The notes under the pieces were generated by a model, which made no database searches, was not told the origin of the DNA, and saw only the letters and a list, made by a program, of their open reading frames with translations. Shown piece by piece: positions 1-7,441 of a stretch of DNA of 16,851 nucleotides; positions within the stretch are counted from its first letter, which is position 1; every line of letters starts with the position of its first letter. A program made the position numbers and the translations under genes. The DNA comes from JBBREP01 sp036501845 (lineage in GTDB: Bacteria > Actinomycetota > Acidimicrobiia > IMCC26256 > PALSA-610): NCBI GenBank assembly GCA_036501845.1, contig DASXZO010000121.1, positions 1 through 16,851 on the forward strand, written 5' to 3'.

Positions 1-651
1 CTGAACTCGGTGGGCGACCGCGTGCGCAGCCATCACTCCGCACAGGTCGTGCCGCCACAGATCGCGGTGCTGTATCTGATCATGGACACGCTCGTCGATT
101 CGTTCTTCCCGGTGCTCTCGGGCGTCGATGACGCGATCGACACGCTTGAGGACGCGATCTTGAAGACCCCGACCGAAGAGCAGCTCGGCACGCTCTTCGC
201 CATGAAGCGCCAGGTGTTGACGATCCGCAAGGTGGTCACGCCGCAGCGCGACATGCTCTCGAGCCTCAACTCGGGGATGGTCGAAATCCCCGGGATGACC
301 GACCAGAGCGCGAACTACTTCCGCAACCTCTACGACCACCTGATCCGCATCAGCGACATGGTGGACAGCTATCGCGATTTGATCAGCGGCGTGATGGACA
401 CACACCTGTCGATGGTGTCGAACCGTCTCAACGTGGTGATGAAGCAGCTCGCGATCATCGCCACGATCTTCTTGCCGCTCGGCTTCCTCACCGGATTCTG
501 GGGACAGAACTTCGCCTGGCCGCTCGCACACCTTCAAGTGGGCCTCGGCCACTTCCTGTTCCTCGGCCTCGGCACAGAGATCGTCGCGATCGTGATCCTC
601 TACATCGTCTTCCGGCGCCGCGGCTGGTTGGGTGCCGGACCCACTGCGTAA
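1..651 (+). CDS. corA: CorA-family divalent cation transporter, 5'-truncated by the window edge
   Basis: The frame is open from base 1, so the gene begins upstream. The visible 216 residues are about the C-terminal two-thirds of a usual CorA (about 320 residues). CorA proteins are pentameric inner-membrane channels, mostly for Mg2+ and related divalent cations. Seen here: the end of the soluble domain with long helices leading into the pore helix, then two C-terminal membrane segments (roughly residues 146-166 and 178-205) ending in a basic RRRGW tail. The first membrane segment ends in FWGQNFAW, so the selectivity loop reads GQN (bases 502-510) rather than the classic GMN. The gene ends in TAA and converges on the secreted-protein gene, with a hairpin between. 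Family assignment is firm; the ion transported is not, because of the GQN loop. Confidence 0.9.
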   Translation: MNSVGDRVRSHHSAQVVPPQIAVLYLIMDTLVDSFFPVLSGVDDAIDTLEDAILKTPTEEQLGTLFAMKRQVLTIRKVVTPQRDMLSSLNSGMVEIPGMTDQSANYFRNLYDHLIRISDMVDSYRDLISGVMDTHLSMVSNRLNVVMKQLAIIATIFLPLGFLTGFWGQNFAWPLAHLQVGLGHFLFLGLGTEIVAIVILYIVFRRRGWLGAGPTA

Positions 652-669
652 TACCGACCGAACGAGAAA

Positions 670-716
670 CCGGGCGCCGCGCAGCGGGGGTGGGCTCCCG
701 CGTGCGCGACGCCCGG
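670..716. terminator. Hairpin between convergent genes, probable bidirectional terminator
   Basis: Arms 670-682 and 704-716 pair over 13 positions with a single mismatch (677/709). The 21-base loop can form a second 5-bp stem (684-688 with 697-701). It sits 19 bases after the corA stop and 27 bases after the stop of the minus-strand secreted-protein gene. On the minus strand the hairpin is followed by TTTCTCGTTC, a weak T-rich tail; on the plus strand no T-run follows. Confidence 0.6.
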
Positions 717-743
717 GTACTTACCGGGTCGCCCTGCCGGTGA

Positions 744-1184
744 TCACTTGAAGTGCTTGTTCACGACCTTCGTCGCGAGCGCCGGGAGGCGAGCCGCGAT
801 CTTCTTGGCACGGGCCGCAGTGATCCGGTGATTCTTCGCCAGGCGGGTGAGCTCCTGGTCACCGGCCTTCACGAGCGCGCTGACAACGGTGGCGGGCTTC
901 ACACTGTGCTCGTTGGCGACGTCGGCGATCGACTTGCCCGACTTCAACTCCTGCACGAGGTCGGCCTGCGTGACGCCGATCGTCTTGGCCGAGATGCGCA
1001 CGACGGCGCGGCGGATGGCCTTGCGGATGAGCGGGTGCTTGGCCTTGGGGGTGGTCTTGGCCGTGGCGCTCGCTGCGGTCGACGCCGTGGTGGTGGCGGC
1101 ACCGGCCGACATCGAGGTGAAGGCCACTGCGCCACCGGCGGCGAGTGAGCCGGCGAGCAGCACTGAGACGAGGGTCTTGCGCAT
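744..1184 (-). CDS. Small secreted basic helical protein, family not recognised
   Basis: This 146-residue protein has a clear Sec signal peptide: a basic start (MRKT), a hydrophobic core at about residues 5-22, and a likely cleavage after SAGA near residue 29. A Thr/Ala/Ser-rich, lysine-containing linker follows to about residue 50, then a compact, very basic helical domain. Within it, residues about 67-100 read like a small helix-turn-helix-type unit (IGVTQADL ... GKSIADVANEHSV), and 101-143 form a second helical stretch rich in Lys/Arg. Similar 'GIT-ADL-GKSIADVA' units occur in secreted actinobacterial proteins of unknown role; that comparison is from memory. The start is supported by AGGAGC four bases before the ATG. 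It is monocistronic: the next minus-strand gene upstream ends 203 bases away. No function can be assigned. Confidence 0.85.
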   Translation of the reverse strand: MRKTLVSVLLAGSLAAGGAVAFTSMSAGAATTTASTAASATAKTTPKAKHPLIRKAIRRAVVRISAKTIGVTQADLVQELKSGKSIADVANEHSVKPATVVSALVKAGDQELTRLAKNHRITAARAKKIAARLPALATKVVNKHFK

Positions 1185-1188
1185 GGTT

Positions 1189-1194
1189 GCTCCT
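1189..1194 (-). promoter_or_regulatory. Ribosome binding site AGGAGC of the secreted-protein gene
   Basis: On the minus strand AGGAGC lies four bases before the ATG at 1184-1182. It supports this start over upstream open-frame extensions. Just upstream, CGCAAAC occurs twice (plus-strand GTTTGCG at 1197-1203 and 1208-1214), 11 bases apart. Confidence 0.6.
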
Positions 1195-1285
1195 GGGTTT
1201 GCGGGCCGTTTGCGAGATCATCATCGCCCACCGCCGTCAGTACCCCGCGAGCCGAACATCAGAGCTTCGTGAAGAAGAGGGGGGT

Positions 1286-1374
1286 CTCGCTCCGCGACCG
1301 AGGAGCGAGGGACGAGCGACTCGCGTCGTGCGAGCGGAGCGAGCGTCCCGACGCCCCTGGGGGCGCGAGCGCAT
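1286..1374. repeat. Cluster of inverted repeats in a gene-free GC-rich spacer
   Basis: The 202-base gap 1185-1386 lies downstream of the ABC-exporter operon and upstream of the secreted-protein gene. It holds an 8-bp perfect stem (1286-1293 with 1302-1309), a 5-bp stem (1320-1324 with 1330-1334), an outer GGGACG/CGTCCC pair (1309-1314 with 1344-1349), a stem GCGTC/GACGC (1343-1347 with 1350-1354), a 6-bp stem CGCCCC/GGGGCG (1352-1357 with 1360-1365), and the palindrome CGCATGCG near 1370. The words GAGCGGAGCGAGC are typical of low-complexity spacer DNA in GC-rich genomes. The exporter operon probably terminates here. The promoter of the secreted-protein gene should lie at about 1200-1280, but I see no convincing -10/-35 pair. 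Confidence 0.5.
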
Positions 1375-1386
1375 GCGAGCGGGGGG

Positions 1387-3360
1387 TCAAGTGGTCGTGT
1401 TGCGGACCCAGCTGTCGTGGAGCCCGGCGTACACGCCGCCGGCGGCCACGAGATCGGCGTGGGAACCCTGCTCGACGAGCTGGCCGTCGTCGAACACGAG
1501 CACGAAGTCGGCCCGCTCGGCCGTGGACAGCCGGTGCGCGATCGAGATCGTGGTGCGGCCCTCCGACAGCCGGTGCAACGCGTCGGTCATCGCCCGCTCG
1601 GTCTCGGGATCGACCGCGCTCGTGGCCTCGTCGAGGATCAGCACGCCGGCATCGGCAAGCTGCGCTCGGGCCAGCGCCACGAGTTGGCGCTCGCCCACCG
1701 AGAGGCTGTCGCCGCGCTCGCCTACCGCGGTGTCGAGACCGTCGGGCAGTCGCGCAAGCCAGTCGCCGAGGCCGAGCGCCTCGAACGCGGCGAGCACCTC
1801 TTCGTCGGTGGCGTCGGGCCGGCCGAGCCGCACGTTGTGGCGGATCGTGGTGTCGAACAGGAAGCCATCCTGGGGCACGAGCCGGATGGCGCGGTGGCGG
1901 CGCGCGGCGGGCACCTGGCGCAGGTCGACGCCGCCGATCTCGATCGTGCCTTCGAGTGGGTCGGCGAGCCGGCACAGCAGCTTGGCGAACGTGGTCTTGC
2001 CCGAACCCGTCTCACCCACGATGGCGACGCGCGCACCCGCAGCGATCGTCACGCTCACATCGCGCAGCACTCGACTGCCGCCGCGGTAGGCGAAGTCGAT
2101 GTGATGGGTCGCGACGGAGAGCGCGCCGGCGGGCAGATCGACCGCGTGATCGGCATCGGGCTCGACCACGTCGATGGGCACCTCGAGCACGGCGAGCACC
2201 TTGCGCCAACCCGCGATCGCGGTCTGCGTCTGGTCGACGATCTCACTGAGCTCGGCGATCGGGTTCAGCAGCAGCGTCACGAGGAACATGAAGGCGACGA
2301 GGTCGCCGAGGTGCAGGCCCCACTGTTGCGCGTGGAAGGCGCCCACCACGGTGATGGCCGCGATCGCGATGGCGCCGAAGAAATCGCCGAGCGGGAACAT
2401 CGCGGTGAAGTACCAGGCGGCATCCATCTGCGCTCGGTACACGTGGTCGGTACGGTCGAGCAGGCGCTTGCGCGAGCGGCGCTGCAGTCCGTAGGCGCGG
2501 ATCACCGCGGCACCGGTGACGGTCTCCGACACCTCGGCGAGCAGCTCCGACGTACGAGTACGCACGCGGTCATACGCCGCGAGCTGGCGGCGCTGCAGGA
2601 TACGGAAAATCGGGATCACCGGCAGGTACGCGATGACCACGACAAGCGCGAGCTGCCACGAGTAGATCGCCATGACGATGAGTGTGAACACGATCATCGT
2701 CGAGTTGAGGATCCACGACATCGCGCCCCACTGCACGAAGCGCGCGAGCGTCTCGATGTCGCTCGTGACGCGCGCGACGAGCACGCCCTTGCGCGAGTCG
2801 GTGTGTTCGGCGATCGACAGCCGATGGATGTGGCGGAACACGCGCACGCGCAGGTCGGCGAGCGCCTGCTCGGCGGCCTCGAGGAAGCGGATATAGGTGG
2901 CGCGCTGCAGGAAGGTGACCCCCACCACCAGCACCGCGCCGATCGCGCACAACGAATAGGTGAACGCGGGCCGGAAGCCGCGCTCGTCGAGGATGCCGTG
3001 GTCGAGGATGATCTGCACGAGCACGGGCACGAGCAGACGGCCCAACGCCGAGATCGCCGCGAACACCATGCTGACGCGTATGCCACGGCGTAGGTCGGGG
3101 CTCACCGCCATGCCTCGACGCATCACGTCGAGCGCACCGGCGCCCGTCTCGGTGTCGTCGTCGTCGAGCGCGATCCGCACACTCGCGAGCGAATGCTCGA
3201 GGCCGGCCAGCTCGTCGAGCGCCTGCGGGCCGGCGGTGTCGGTGAGCGCGTCGAGCGCGGCGCCGTGCGCGTCGTGCTCGCGACCGTTGCCCGGGCGCGG
3301 CGTGTGTCCCTTCCCGCGATCGCCGGGGTCGCGCGGGACGACCTCGTCCTCAGTGGCCAT
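1387..3360 (-). CDS. ABC exporter half-transporter (membrane + ATPase), consensus-site subunit
   Basis: This type IV (ABCB-like) exporter half has membrane and ATPase domains fused. With the preferred ATG at 3360 it has 657 residues: an acidic cytoplasmic N-terminal extension (1-85), a six-helix membrane domain (about 95-385), then the ATPase domain. ATPase motifs: Walker A GETGSGKT (449-456), Q-loop Gln497, signature LSVGE (553-557), Walker B VLILDE with catalytic Glu578, switch His609. The signature departs from LSGGQ while the catalytic Glu is intact; the partner encoded immediately upstream shows the reverse pattern. The start at 3360 overlaps the partner's last 11 bases and is preceded by GAGG, suggesting translational coupling. 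Another in-frame ATG at 3384 is possible. The likely role is export of a drug, lipid or peptide by the heterodimer; the substrate is unknown. Confidence 0.93.
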   Translation of the reverse strand: MATEDEVVPRDPGDRGKGHTPRPGNGREHDAHGAALDALTDTAGPQALDELAGLEHSLASVRIALDDDDTETGAGALDVMRRGMAVSPDLRRGIRVSMVFAAISALGRLLVPVLVQIILDHGILDERGFRPAFTYSLCAIGAVLVVGVTFLQRATYIRFLEAAEQALADLRVRVFRHIHRLSIAEHTDSRKGVLVARVTSDIETLARFVQWGAMSWILNSTMIVFTLIVMAIYSWQLALVVVIAYLPVIPIFRILQRRQLAAYDRVRTRTSELLAEVSETVTGAAVIRAYGLQRRSRKRLLDRTDHVYRAQMDAAWYFTAMFPLGDFFGAIAIAAITVVGAFHAQQWGLHLGDLVAFMFLVTLLLNPIAELSEIVDQTQTAIAGWRKVLAVLEVPIDVVEPDADHAVDLPAGALSVATHHIDFAYRGGSRVLRDVSVTIAAGARVAIVGETGSGKTTFAKLLCRLADPLEGTIEIGGVDLRQVPAARRHRAIRLVPQDGFLFDTTIRHNVRLGRPDATDEEVLAAFEALGLGDWLARLPDGLDTAVGERGDSLSVGERQLVALARAQLADAGVLILDEATSAVDPETERAMTDALHRLSEGRTTISIAHRLSTAERADFVLVFDDGQLVEQGSHADLVAAGGVYAGLHDSWVRNTTT

Positions 3361-5221
3361 CGAGCACCGCCTCGCCCGCGCCATCGACCTCGTCGGCTTG
3401 ATCGACTTCGTCGGCGTCGTCGTCGCGCTCGATGTCGGAGAGCGCGCCGGCCTGTTCGTAGGCCTGCACCATCGCGGCGTAGTCGGCGTGCGTCGCGATC
3501 AGCTCGAGGTGGGGGCCGGTGGCGATGATGCGGCCGTCGCGCAGGAACGCCACGCGATCGGCGAGCGCGATCGTGGAGAGCCGGTGAGCCACGATCAGTG
3601 TGGTGGTGGTGAGCTCCTTGGTGAGGCCGTCGAGGATGCGGGCCTCGACCGTGGGGTCGACCGCCGAAGTGGCGTCGTCGAGGATCAACAATTGCGGCCG
3701 CCGTGCGAGCGCCCTCGCGAGCGCAGTGCGCTGGCGCTGCCCGCCGGAGAGCGTGACGCCGCGCTCGCCGATCACAGTGTCGTAGCCGTGCGTGAGGTTG
3801 GCGATGAAGCGGCGCGCCTGCGCGACGCGCACGGCGTCGGCCGCGGCCTGGCTGTCGACCTGGCCGAGCGTGAGGTTCTCGGCGAGCGTGCCACCGAACA
3901 GGAACGCCTCTTGGAACACCAGGCCCACCGAACGGTGGAGCGCTTCCGGTTCGATGTGGTCGATCTCGACCCCGCCGAGCTTGATGCTGCCCGCCGTCGG
4001 TTCGATGAGCCCGGCCAACAGCTCGCACAACGTCGACTTGCCCGAGCCGGTCGCGCCCACGATCGCGACGACCTCGCCAGGTTCGACGGTGAGGTTGCAA
4101 CCGTCGAGTACGCGTTCGTCGTCGACGTAGGCGAAGACGAGGTTGTCGATCTCGACCCTGAGTGCACCGTCGGGCAGCGAGCGCGGCTCCGATGGTTCGC
4201 GCTCGTGTTCGGCCACGAGCACGCCGTCAATGCGGCCCAGGGCCACCGACGAGCGCGGCATCTCCTCGAGCAAGAACCCGACCACGCGCATCGGGAACGA
4301 CAGCAGCGAGAAGAGCAACATCACTTCGACGAGCTCGCCGGCCGTGAGCGCGCCCCTCGACACCCGCCAGCCGCCGATGGCGAGGATCGCGATCACCGCG
4401 AGGTTGGGAAGCGCGTCGAGCGACGGCTCGAACGTGGAGCGCAAGCGGCCGACTTCCATACGCGACTCGCGCAAACGCTCCGATGCCGCCGCGAGCCGCT
4501 CGACTTCATGCGCCTCGAGCCCGAGCGTCTTCACGAGGAGAGCGCCGTCGTAGCTCTCGTGAGCGATGGTCGACACGTCGCTCACGCGTTCCTGCACCCG
4601 TTCGGCGGGGGCTTCTACCCGGCGCGTGTAGTACTGGTTCAACACCGCGAGCCCGGGGAACACGGTGAAGCCGACCACAGCGAGGATCGGATCGGCGAGG
4701 ATCAGCGCGATCACGGAAAAGATCACGAGCATGCTGAGGCCTACCGAGAACGGCAGCGGGTTCAGCACTTCCACCGCGACGTCGACGTCGGTGTCGGCGT
4801 GGGCGATGAGCTCACCCGTGGGCGTCGCGCGGTGCCACGAGAGCGGCACGCGCAGGTACTGCTCGTTGATCTGCGTGCGCAGCGTCACCTGCATCCGGCG
4901 GGTGGTGAGCGCGGCGAAGTAGCGGCGCGCCATCACGCCCGCGCTGCGGAGCGCGGCGATGATCACCACGACGGCGGCGAACCACCACACGGTGCCGCTC
5001 GACGCGTGATGCGAGGTGACCGCGGGCGTGAACACCTTGTCGGTGATGTGCCCGACCACGATGGTGCCGGCGACCGCCATCGACGCGAACACGGTCGAGC
5101 CGAGCACTGCGAGCGAGAACGGGCCGGGGTGGGTGCGGATGTAGCGGCTCAGGACGCGCGCGCCGCGGCGCAGCGCTGATGCCGCGTCGGGCTCGTCGAG
5201 AGGTGCGGCATCCTGATCCAC
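3350..5221 (-). CDS. ABC exporter half-transporter (membrane + ATPase), degenerate-site subunit
   Basis: First gene of the two-gene exporter operon, 623 residues. The membrane domain spans about residues 30-320 and the ATPase domain about 355-590. Motifs: Walker A GATGSGKS (389-396), Q-loop Gln437, signature LSGGQ (491-495), Walker B LLILDD (511-516), switch His546. The residue after the Walker B Asp is Asp516 where a catalytic Glu is expected, the hallmark of the degenerate ATP site in heterodimeric exporters such as TM287/288 and BmrCD. The last 30 residues are an acidic tail with a repeated DEVD motif. The start is GTG; an in-frame TAG four codons upstream rules out a longer form. It diverges from the aminotransferase gene. 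Substrate unknown. Confidence 0.93.
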   Translation of the reverse strand: MDQDAAPLDEPDAASALRRGARVLSRYIRTHPGPFSLAVLGSTVFASMAVAGTIVVGHITDKVFTPAVTSHHASSGTVWWFAAVVVIIAALRSAGVMARRYFAALTTRRMQVTLRTQINEQYLRVPLSWHRATPTGELIAHADTDVDVAVEVLNPLPFSVGLSMLVIFSVIALILADPILAVVGFTVFPGLAVLNQYYTRRVEAPAERVQERVSDVSTIAHESYDGALLVKTLGLEAHEVERLAAASERLRESRMEVGRLRSTFEPSLDALPNLAVIAILAIGGWRVSRGALTAGELVEVMLLFSLLSFPMRVVGFLLEEMPRSSVALGRIDGVLVAEHEREPSEPRSLPDGALRVEIDNLVFAYVDDERVLDGCNLTVEPGEVVAIVGATGSGKSTLCELLAGLIEPTAGSIKLGGVEIDHIEPEALHRSVGLVFQEAFLFGGTLAENLTLGQVDSQAAADAVRVAQARRFIANLTHGYDTVIGERGVTLSGGQRQRTALARALARRPQLLILDDATSAVDPTVEARILDGLTKELTTTTLIVAHRLSTIALADRVAFLRDGRIIATGPHLELIATHADYAAMVQAYEQAGALSDIERDDDADEVDQADEVDGAGEAVLDGH

Positions 5222-5236
5222 AGCCCATCGAATCTA

Positions 5237-5267
5237 CCGGCGGGCACGCGCCGGCTTTCGGCCGGTG
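5237..5267. promoter_or_regulatory. Two overlapping, mutually exclusive hairpins in the divergent promoter region
   Basis: Stem A pairs CCGGCG (5237-5242) with CGCCGG (5249-5254) around a 6-base loop. Stem B pairs CGCCGGC (5249-5255) with GCCGGTG (5261-5267), including one G-T pair, around a TTTCG loop. They share 5249-5254, so only one can form. The element lies between the divergent exporter and aminotransferase starts. It could be an operator or just GC-rich palindromic sequence. Confidence 0.35.
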
Positions 5268-5284
5268 TCTCCGACCTGCACAAC

Positions 5285-5290
5285 TAGGTT
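5285..5290 (+). promoter_or_regulatory. Putative -10 box (TAGGTT) for a leaderless aminotransferase mRNA
   Basis: TAGGTT fits the actinobacterial TAnnnT -10 pattern. With the usual spacing, transcription would begin at about 5297-5298, which is the GTG proposed as the aminotransferase start. No good -35 hexamer is visible 16-18 bases upstream. The positional match supports leaderless translation from 5298, but a six-base degenerate motif alone is weak evidence. Confidence 0.4.
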
Positions 5291-5297
5291 CGCCGCG

Positions 5298-6476
5298 GTG
5301 CTGCACGTGAACCCGGCCGTCGCCGGCGTGGTGGATCCCCCGGTGACGGCGGCCAAGCGCTGGATCGAGCACGCCACGATGACGCCCGACACGCCACTCC
5401 TCGACCTGTCGCAGGCGGTACCGAGCTACCCGCCCGCGCCCGAACTGCGCGCGTTCCTCGCCGAGGTCGTGCGACGCCCGGACACTTCGGGATACGCACC
5501 GGTGGCCGGGTTGAGGCACACGCGCGACGCGGTGGCTTCGCATTTCGCGCGTGCCTACGGCGCCATCGGCCAGGTGCACGCCGACGACGTGATGATCACC
5601 ACCGGGTGCAACCAGGCGTTCTGCCTTGCGGTCGGCGCGCTGTGCGGCCCCGGCGACGAGGTGGTGCTGCCCACGCCCTACTACTTCAACCACGACATGT
5701 GGCTGCACGCGTGCCGTGTCGGCGCGGTGCACCTCGCGCTATCGGCCGAACATTCGATGGTGCCTGATCCAACCGCAGTGGAAGAGTTGATCACGGCGCG
5801 TACACGCGCCATCGTGCTCGTGACGCCGAACAATCCGTGCGGCGTCACCTATCCACCCGAAGTCATCGAAGCGGTGTTCGACATCGCCAGGCAGCACGGC
5901 ATCGCGCTGATCCTCGACGAGACCTACAAGGACTTCCGATCCACCACCGATCCGCCGCACGGGCTGTTCGCGCGCGCCGGCTGGCGCGACACACTCGTGC
6001 ATCTCTACAGCTTCTCGAAGATGTTGTCGCTTGCGGGCTACCGCGCCGGTTCGCTGGTGGCCGCACCACACGTGCTCGACGCCGCGGCGAAGCTCGCCGA
6101 CTGCGAGACCATCGGGGCGCCGCGGGTGTCGCAGGAAGCGGTGGCGTTCGGCTTGTCGGCCGCGGTCGAGCCGTGGGTGGAAGACCGCCGCCGAGCGATG
6201 TGCGAGCGGGTCGAGCTCCTCGATCGCGAGATGGCGGCCGCCCCCGGGGGGTTCGAGGTGGTCACCTCGGGCGCGTTCTTCGCCTACGTGCGCCACCCGT
6301 TCGGGACTGAGGGTGCTGCGGCGGTGGCCCGGCGCCTGGCCGTCGAGCACAACCTGTTGACGATTCCGGGTGACGCGTTCGGCCGCGGCCAGGACCGCTA
6401 CCTGCGCTTGGCGTTCGGCAACGTCGACGGTAACGGCATCAGCGCCGCGGCCGAACGCCTCGCCTCCTGCCACTGA
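5298..6476 (+). CDS. PLP-dependent aminotransferase, class I/II (fold type I)
   Basis: An aspartate-aminotransferase-fold enzyme of 392 residues with the GTG start at 5298. Cofactor landmarks: the TPNNPCG motif (Asn178), the LILDETY motif with Asp207 (binds the pyridine nitrogen) and Tyr210, the SFSK motif with Schiff-base Lys241 followed by LAGYRAG, and Arg370 in LRLAFGN for the substrate carboxylate. It probably moves an amino group between an amino acid and a 2-oxoacid in the cytoplasm; the substrate cannot be told. Start choice: a TAGGTT -10-like box places the transcript start on this GTG. GTG at 5265 (403 residues) and at 5307 are alternatives; family members usually begin close to the 'NPAV..V.PP' stretch at residue 5. 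It diverges from the exporter operon and converges on an RhtA-like exporter. No regulator is adjacent. Confidence 0.92.
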   Translation: MLHVNPAVAGVVDPPVTAAKRWIEHATMTPDTPLLDLSQAVPSYPPAPELRAFLAEVVRRPDTSGYAPVAGLRHTRDAVASHFARAYGAIGQVHADDVMITTGCNQAFCLAVGALCGPGDEVVLPTPYYFNHDMWLHACRVGAVHLALSAEHSMVPDPTAVEELITARTRAIVLVTPNNPCGVTYPPEVIEAVFDIARQHGIALILDETYKDFRSTTDPPHGLFARAGWRDTLVHLYSFSKMLSLAGYRAGSLVAAPHVLDAAAKLADCETIGAPRVSQEAVAFGLSAAVEPWVEDRRRAMCERVELLDREMAAAPGGFEVVTSGAFFAYVRHPFGTEGAAAVARRLAVEHNLLTIPGDAFGRGQDRYLRLAFGNVDGNGISAAAERLASCH

Positions 6477-6484
6477 CCCACGTC

Positions 6485-6532
6485 CACGGGCGTCGTATGT
6501 GTGCCGTATAGGGAGCCGAAACGACGCCCGTG
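6485..6532. terminator. Perfect 12-bp inverted repeat between convergent genes, probable terminator
   Basis: CACGGGCGTCGT (6485-6496) is the exact reverse complement of 6521-6532, with a 24-base loop. It occupies most of the 67-base gap between the aminotransferase stop and the stop of the minus-strand DMT exporter, so it can serve both. No T-run follows on either strand. Confidence 0.6.
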
Positions 6533-6543
6533 ATCCGAGTGGC

Positions 6544-7422
6544 TCAGGCGCTGAGGGCCGGCTCGGCCGGTTCGGTGGCCAACCCGTTGAGCGCCAGGCC
6601 GAGCACCACGCACCCGACGCCCACGAGCTCGGCCGGCTCGAGGTGCTGGTGCAACGCGATCCAGCCCATGGCCGTTGCCGCCACGGGGAGCAGCGCGAGC
6701 AACAGTGCGAAGGTGCTGGTGTCGACCACGCGCAGCACGAGCTGATCGAGCGCGTAGGGCACCGCGGTCGACAGCACGCCCACAGCCACACACAGCGCCA
6801 GAATTCGCGGCGACGTGAACGCGGGCGCGCTTCCCCACACGCCCACCGGCACGAGCACCAGCGAACCGACCATGAGTCCGATCGTGAGGCCGTCCACCCC
6901 ACTGGCCGTTGCGCTACGCGACACCCGAGCGCCGAGCACGATGTAAGCGGCCCAGCACGCGGCCGCGCCCAAGGCGAACAGCACGCCGAGCGCGTCGCCG
7001 GAGAGCTGCACACCGGAGAGCACGAGCACACCGATCGTGGCCGCACCGAGCCCGGCAAGCGAGCGGCGCGATCGCATCGACAGCGCCGCAACCGCCACCG
7101 GGCCCGCGAACTCGATGGCCACCGCGGTGCCGAGCGGGATGCGATCGATCGCGAGGTAGAAGCTCGTGTTCATCAGCGCGGTTGCGATGCCGAACGCGGC
7201 CGCGACGCGCAACATTGCGGGCGTCCACACACCGCGGCGGCGCCACGGGCGGGCGACGGCCGCGAGCACGAGCGCAGCGCCGCAGCAGCGCAGCCACGCG
7301 ACTGATTGCGGTGGTACGTCGTCGAACAGGTTGTAGGCGATGGCGGCGCCCGCGTACATGGCGATGCCGCCGGCGACGAAGCAGGCCGGGGCGGTGCGGC
7401 GGGAGATCAGTGGCGCGGCCAC
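6544..7422 (-). CDS. RhtA-like EamA/DMT-family transporter
   Basis: This 292-residue integral membrane protein has two EamA halves and about ten hydrophobic segments, typical of drug/metabolite transporters. The stretch YLAIDRIPLGTAVAIEF and the following GPVAVA (about residues 89-112) closely match the pattern of the RhtA branch, whose E. coli member exports threonine and homoserine. Export of amino acids or similar small metabolites is therefore likely, but the substrate is inferred from family only. The start is GTG at 7422, 19 bases after the acyltransferase stop, with no clear ribosome binding site, so cotranscription with the acyltransferase is likely. The C-terminus ends in a short Glu/Ala-rich tail. 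Confidence 0.88.
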   Translation of the reverse strand: MAAPLISRRTAPACFVAGGIAMYAGAAIAYNLFDDVPPQSVAWLRCCGAALVLAAVARPWRRRGVWTPAMLRVAAAFGIATALMNTSFYLAIDRIPLGTAVAIEFAGPVAVAALSMRSRRSLAGLGAATIGVLVLSGVQLSGDALGVLFALGAAACWAAYIVLGARVSRSATASGVDGLTIGLMVGSLVLVPVGVWGSAPAFTSPRILALCVAVGVLSTAVPYALDQLVLRVVDTSTFALLLALLPVAATAMGWIALHQHLEPAELVGVGCVVLGLALNGLATEPAEPALSA

Positions 7423-7441
7423 GGTGCGGCGACGCCCGCGG

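Noticed and set aside
3361..3384. ABC exporter (downstream subunit) start at ATG 3384
   Set aside because: In frame, but it would add eight residues (MARARRCS) and lengthen the overlap to 35 bases. The ATG at 3360 has GAGG upstream and a short coupling overlap.
1417..5179. Long open frames on the plus strand (1417-3093 and 2960-5179) opposite the ABC exporter genes
   Set aside because: They lie exactly antisense to two well-supported ABC genes. Their translations are Arg/His/Asp/Glu-rich without domains, as expected for shadows of GC-rich codons.
5265..5297. Aminotransferase start at GTG 5265
   Set aside because: Possible but less likely: the extra 11 residues do not look like the family, and the start would overlap hairpin B and lie upstream of the TAGGTT box. 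Kept as an alternative.
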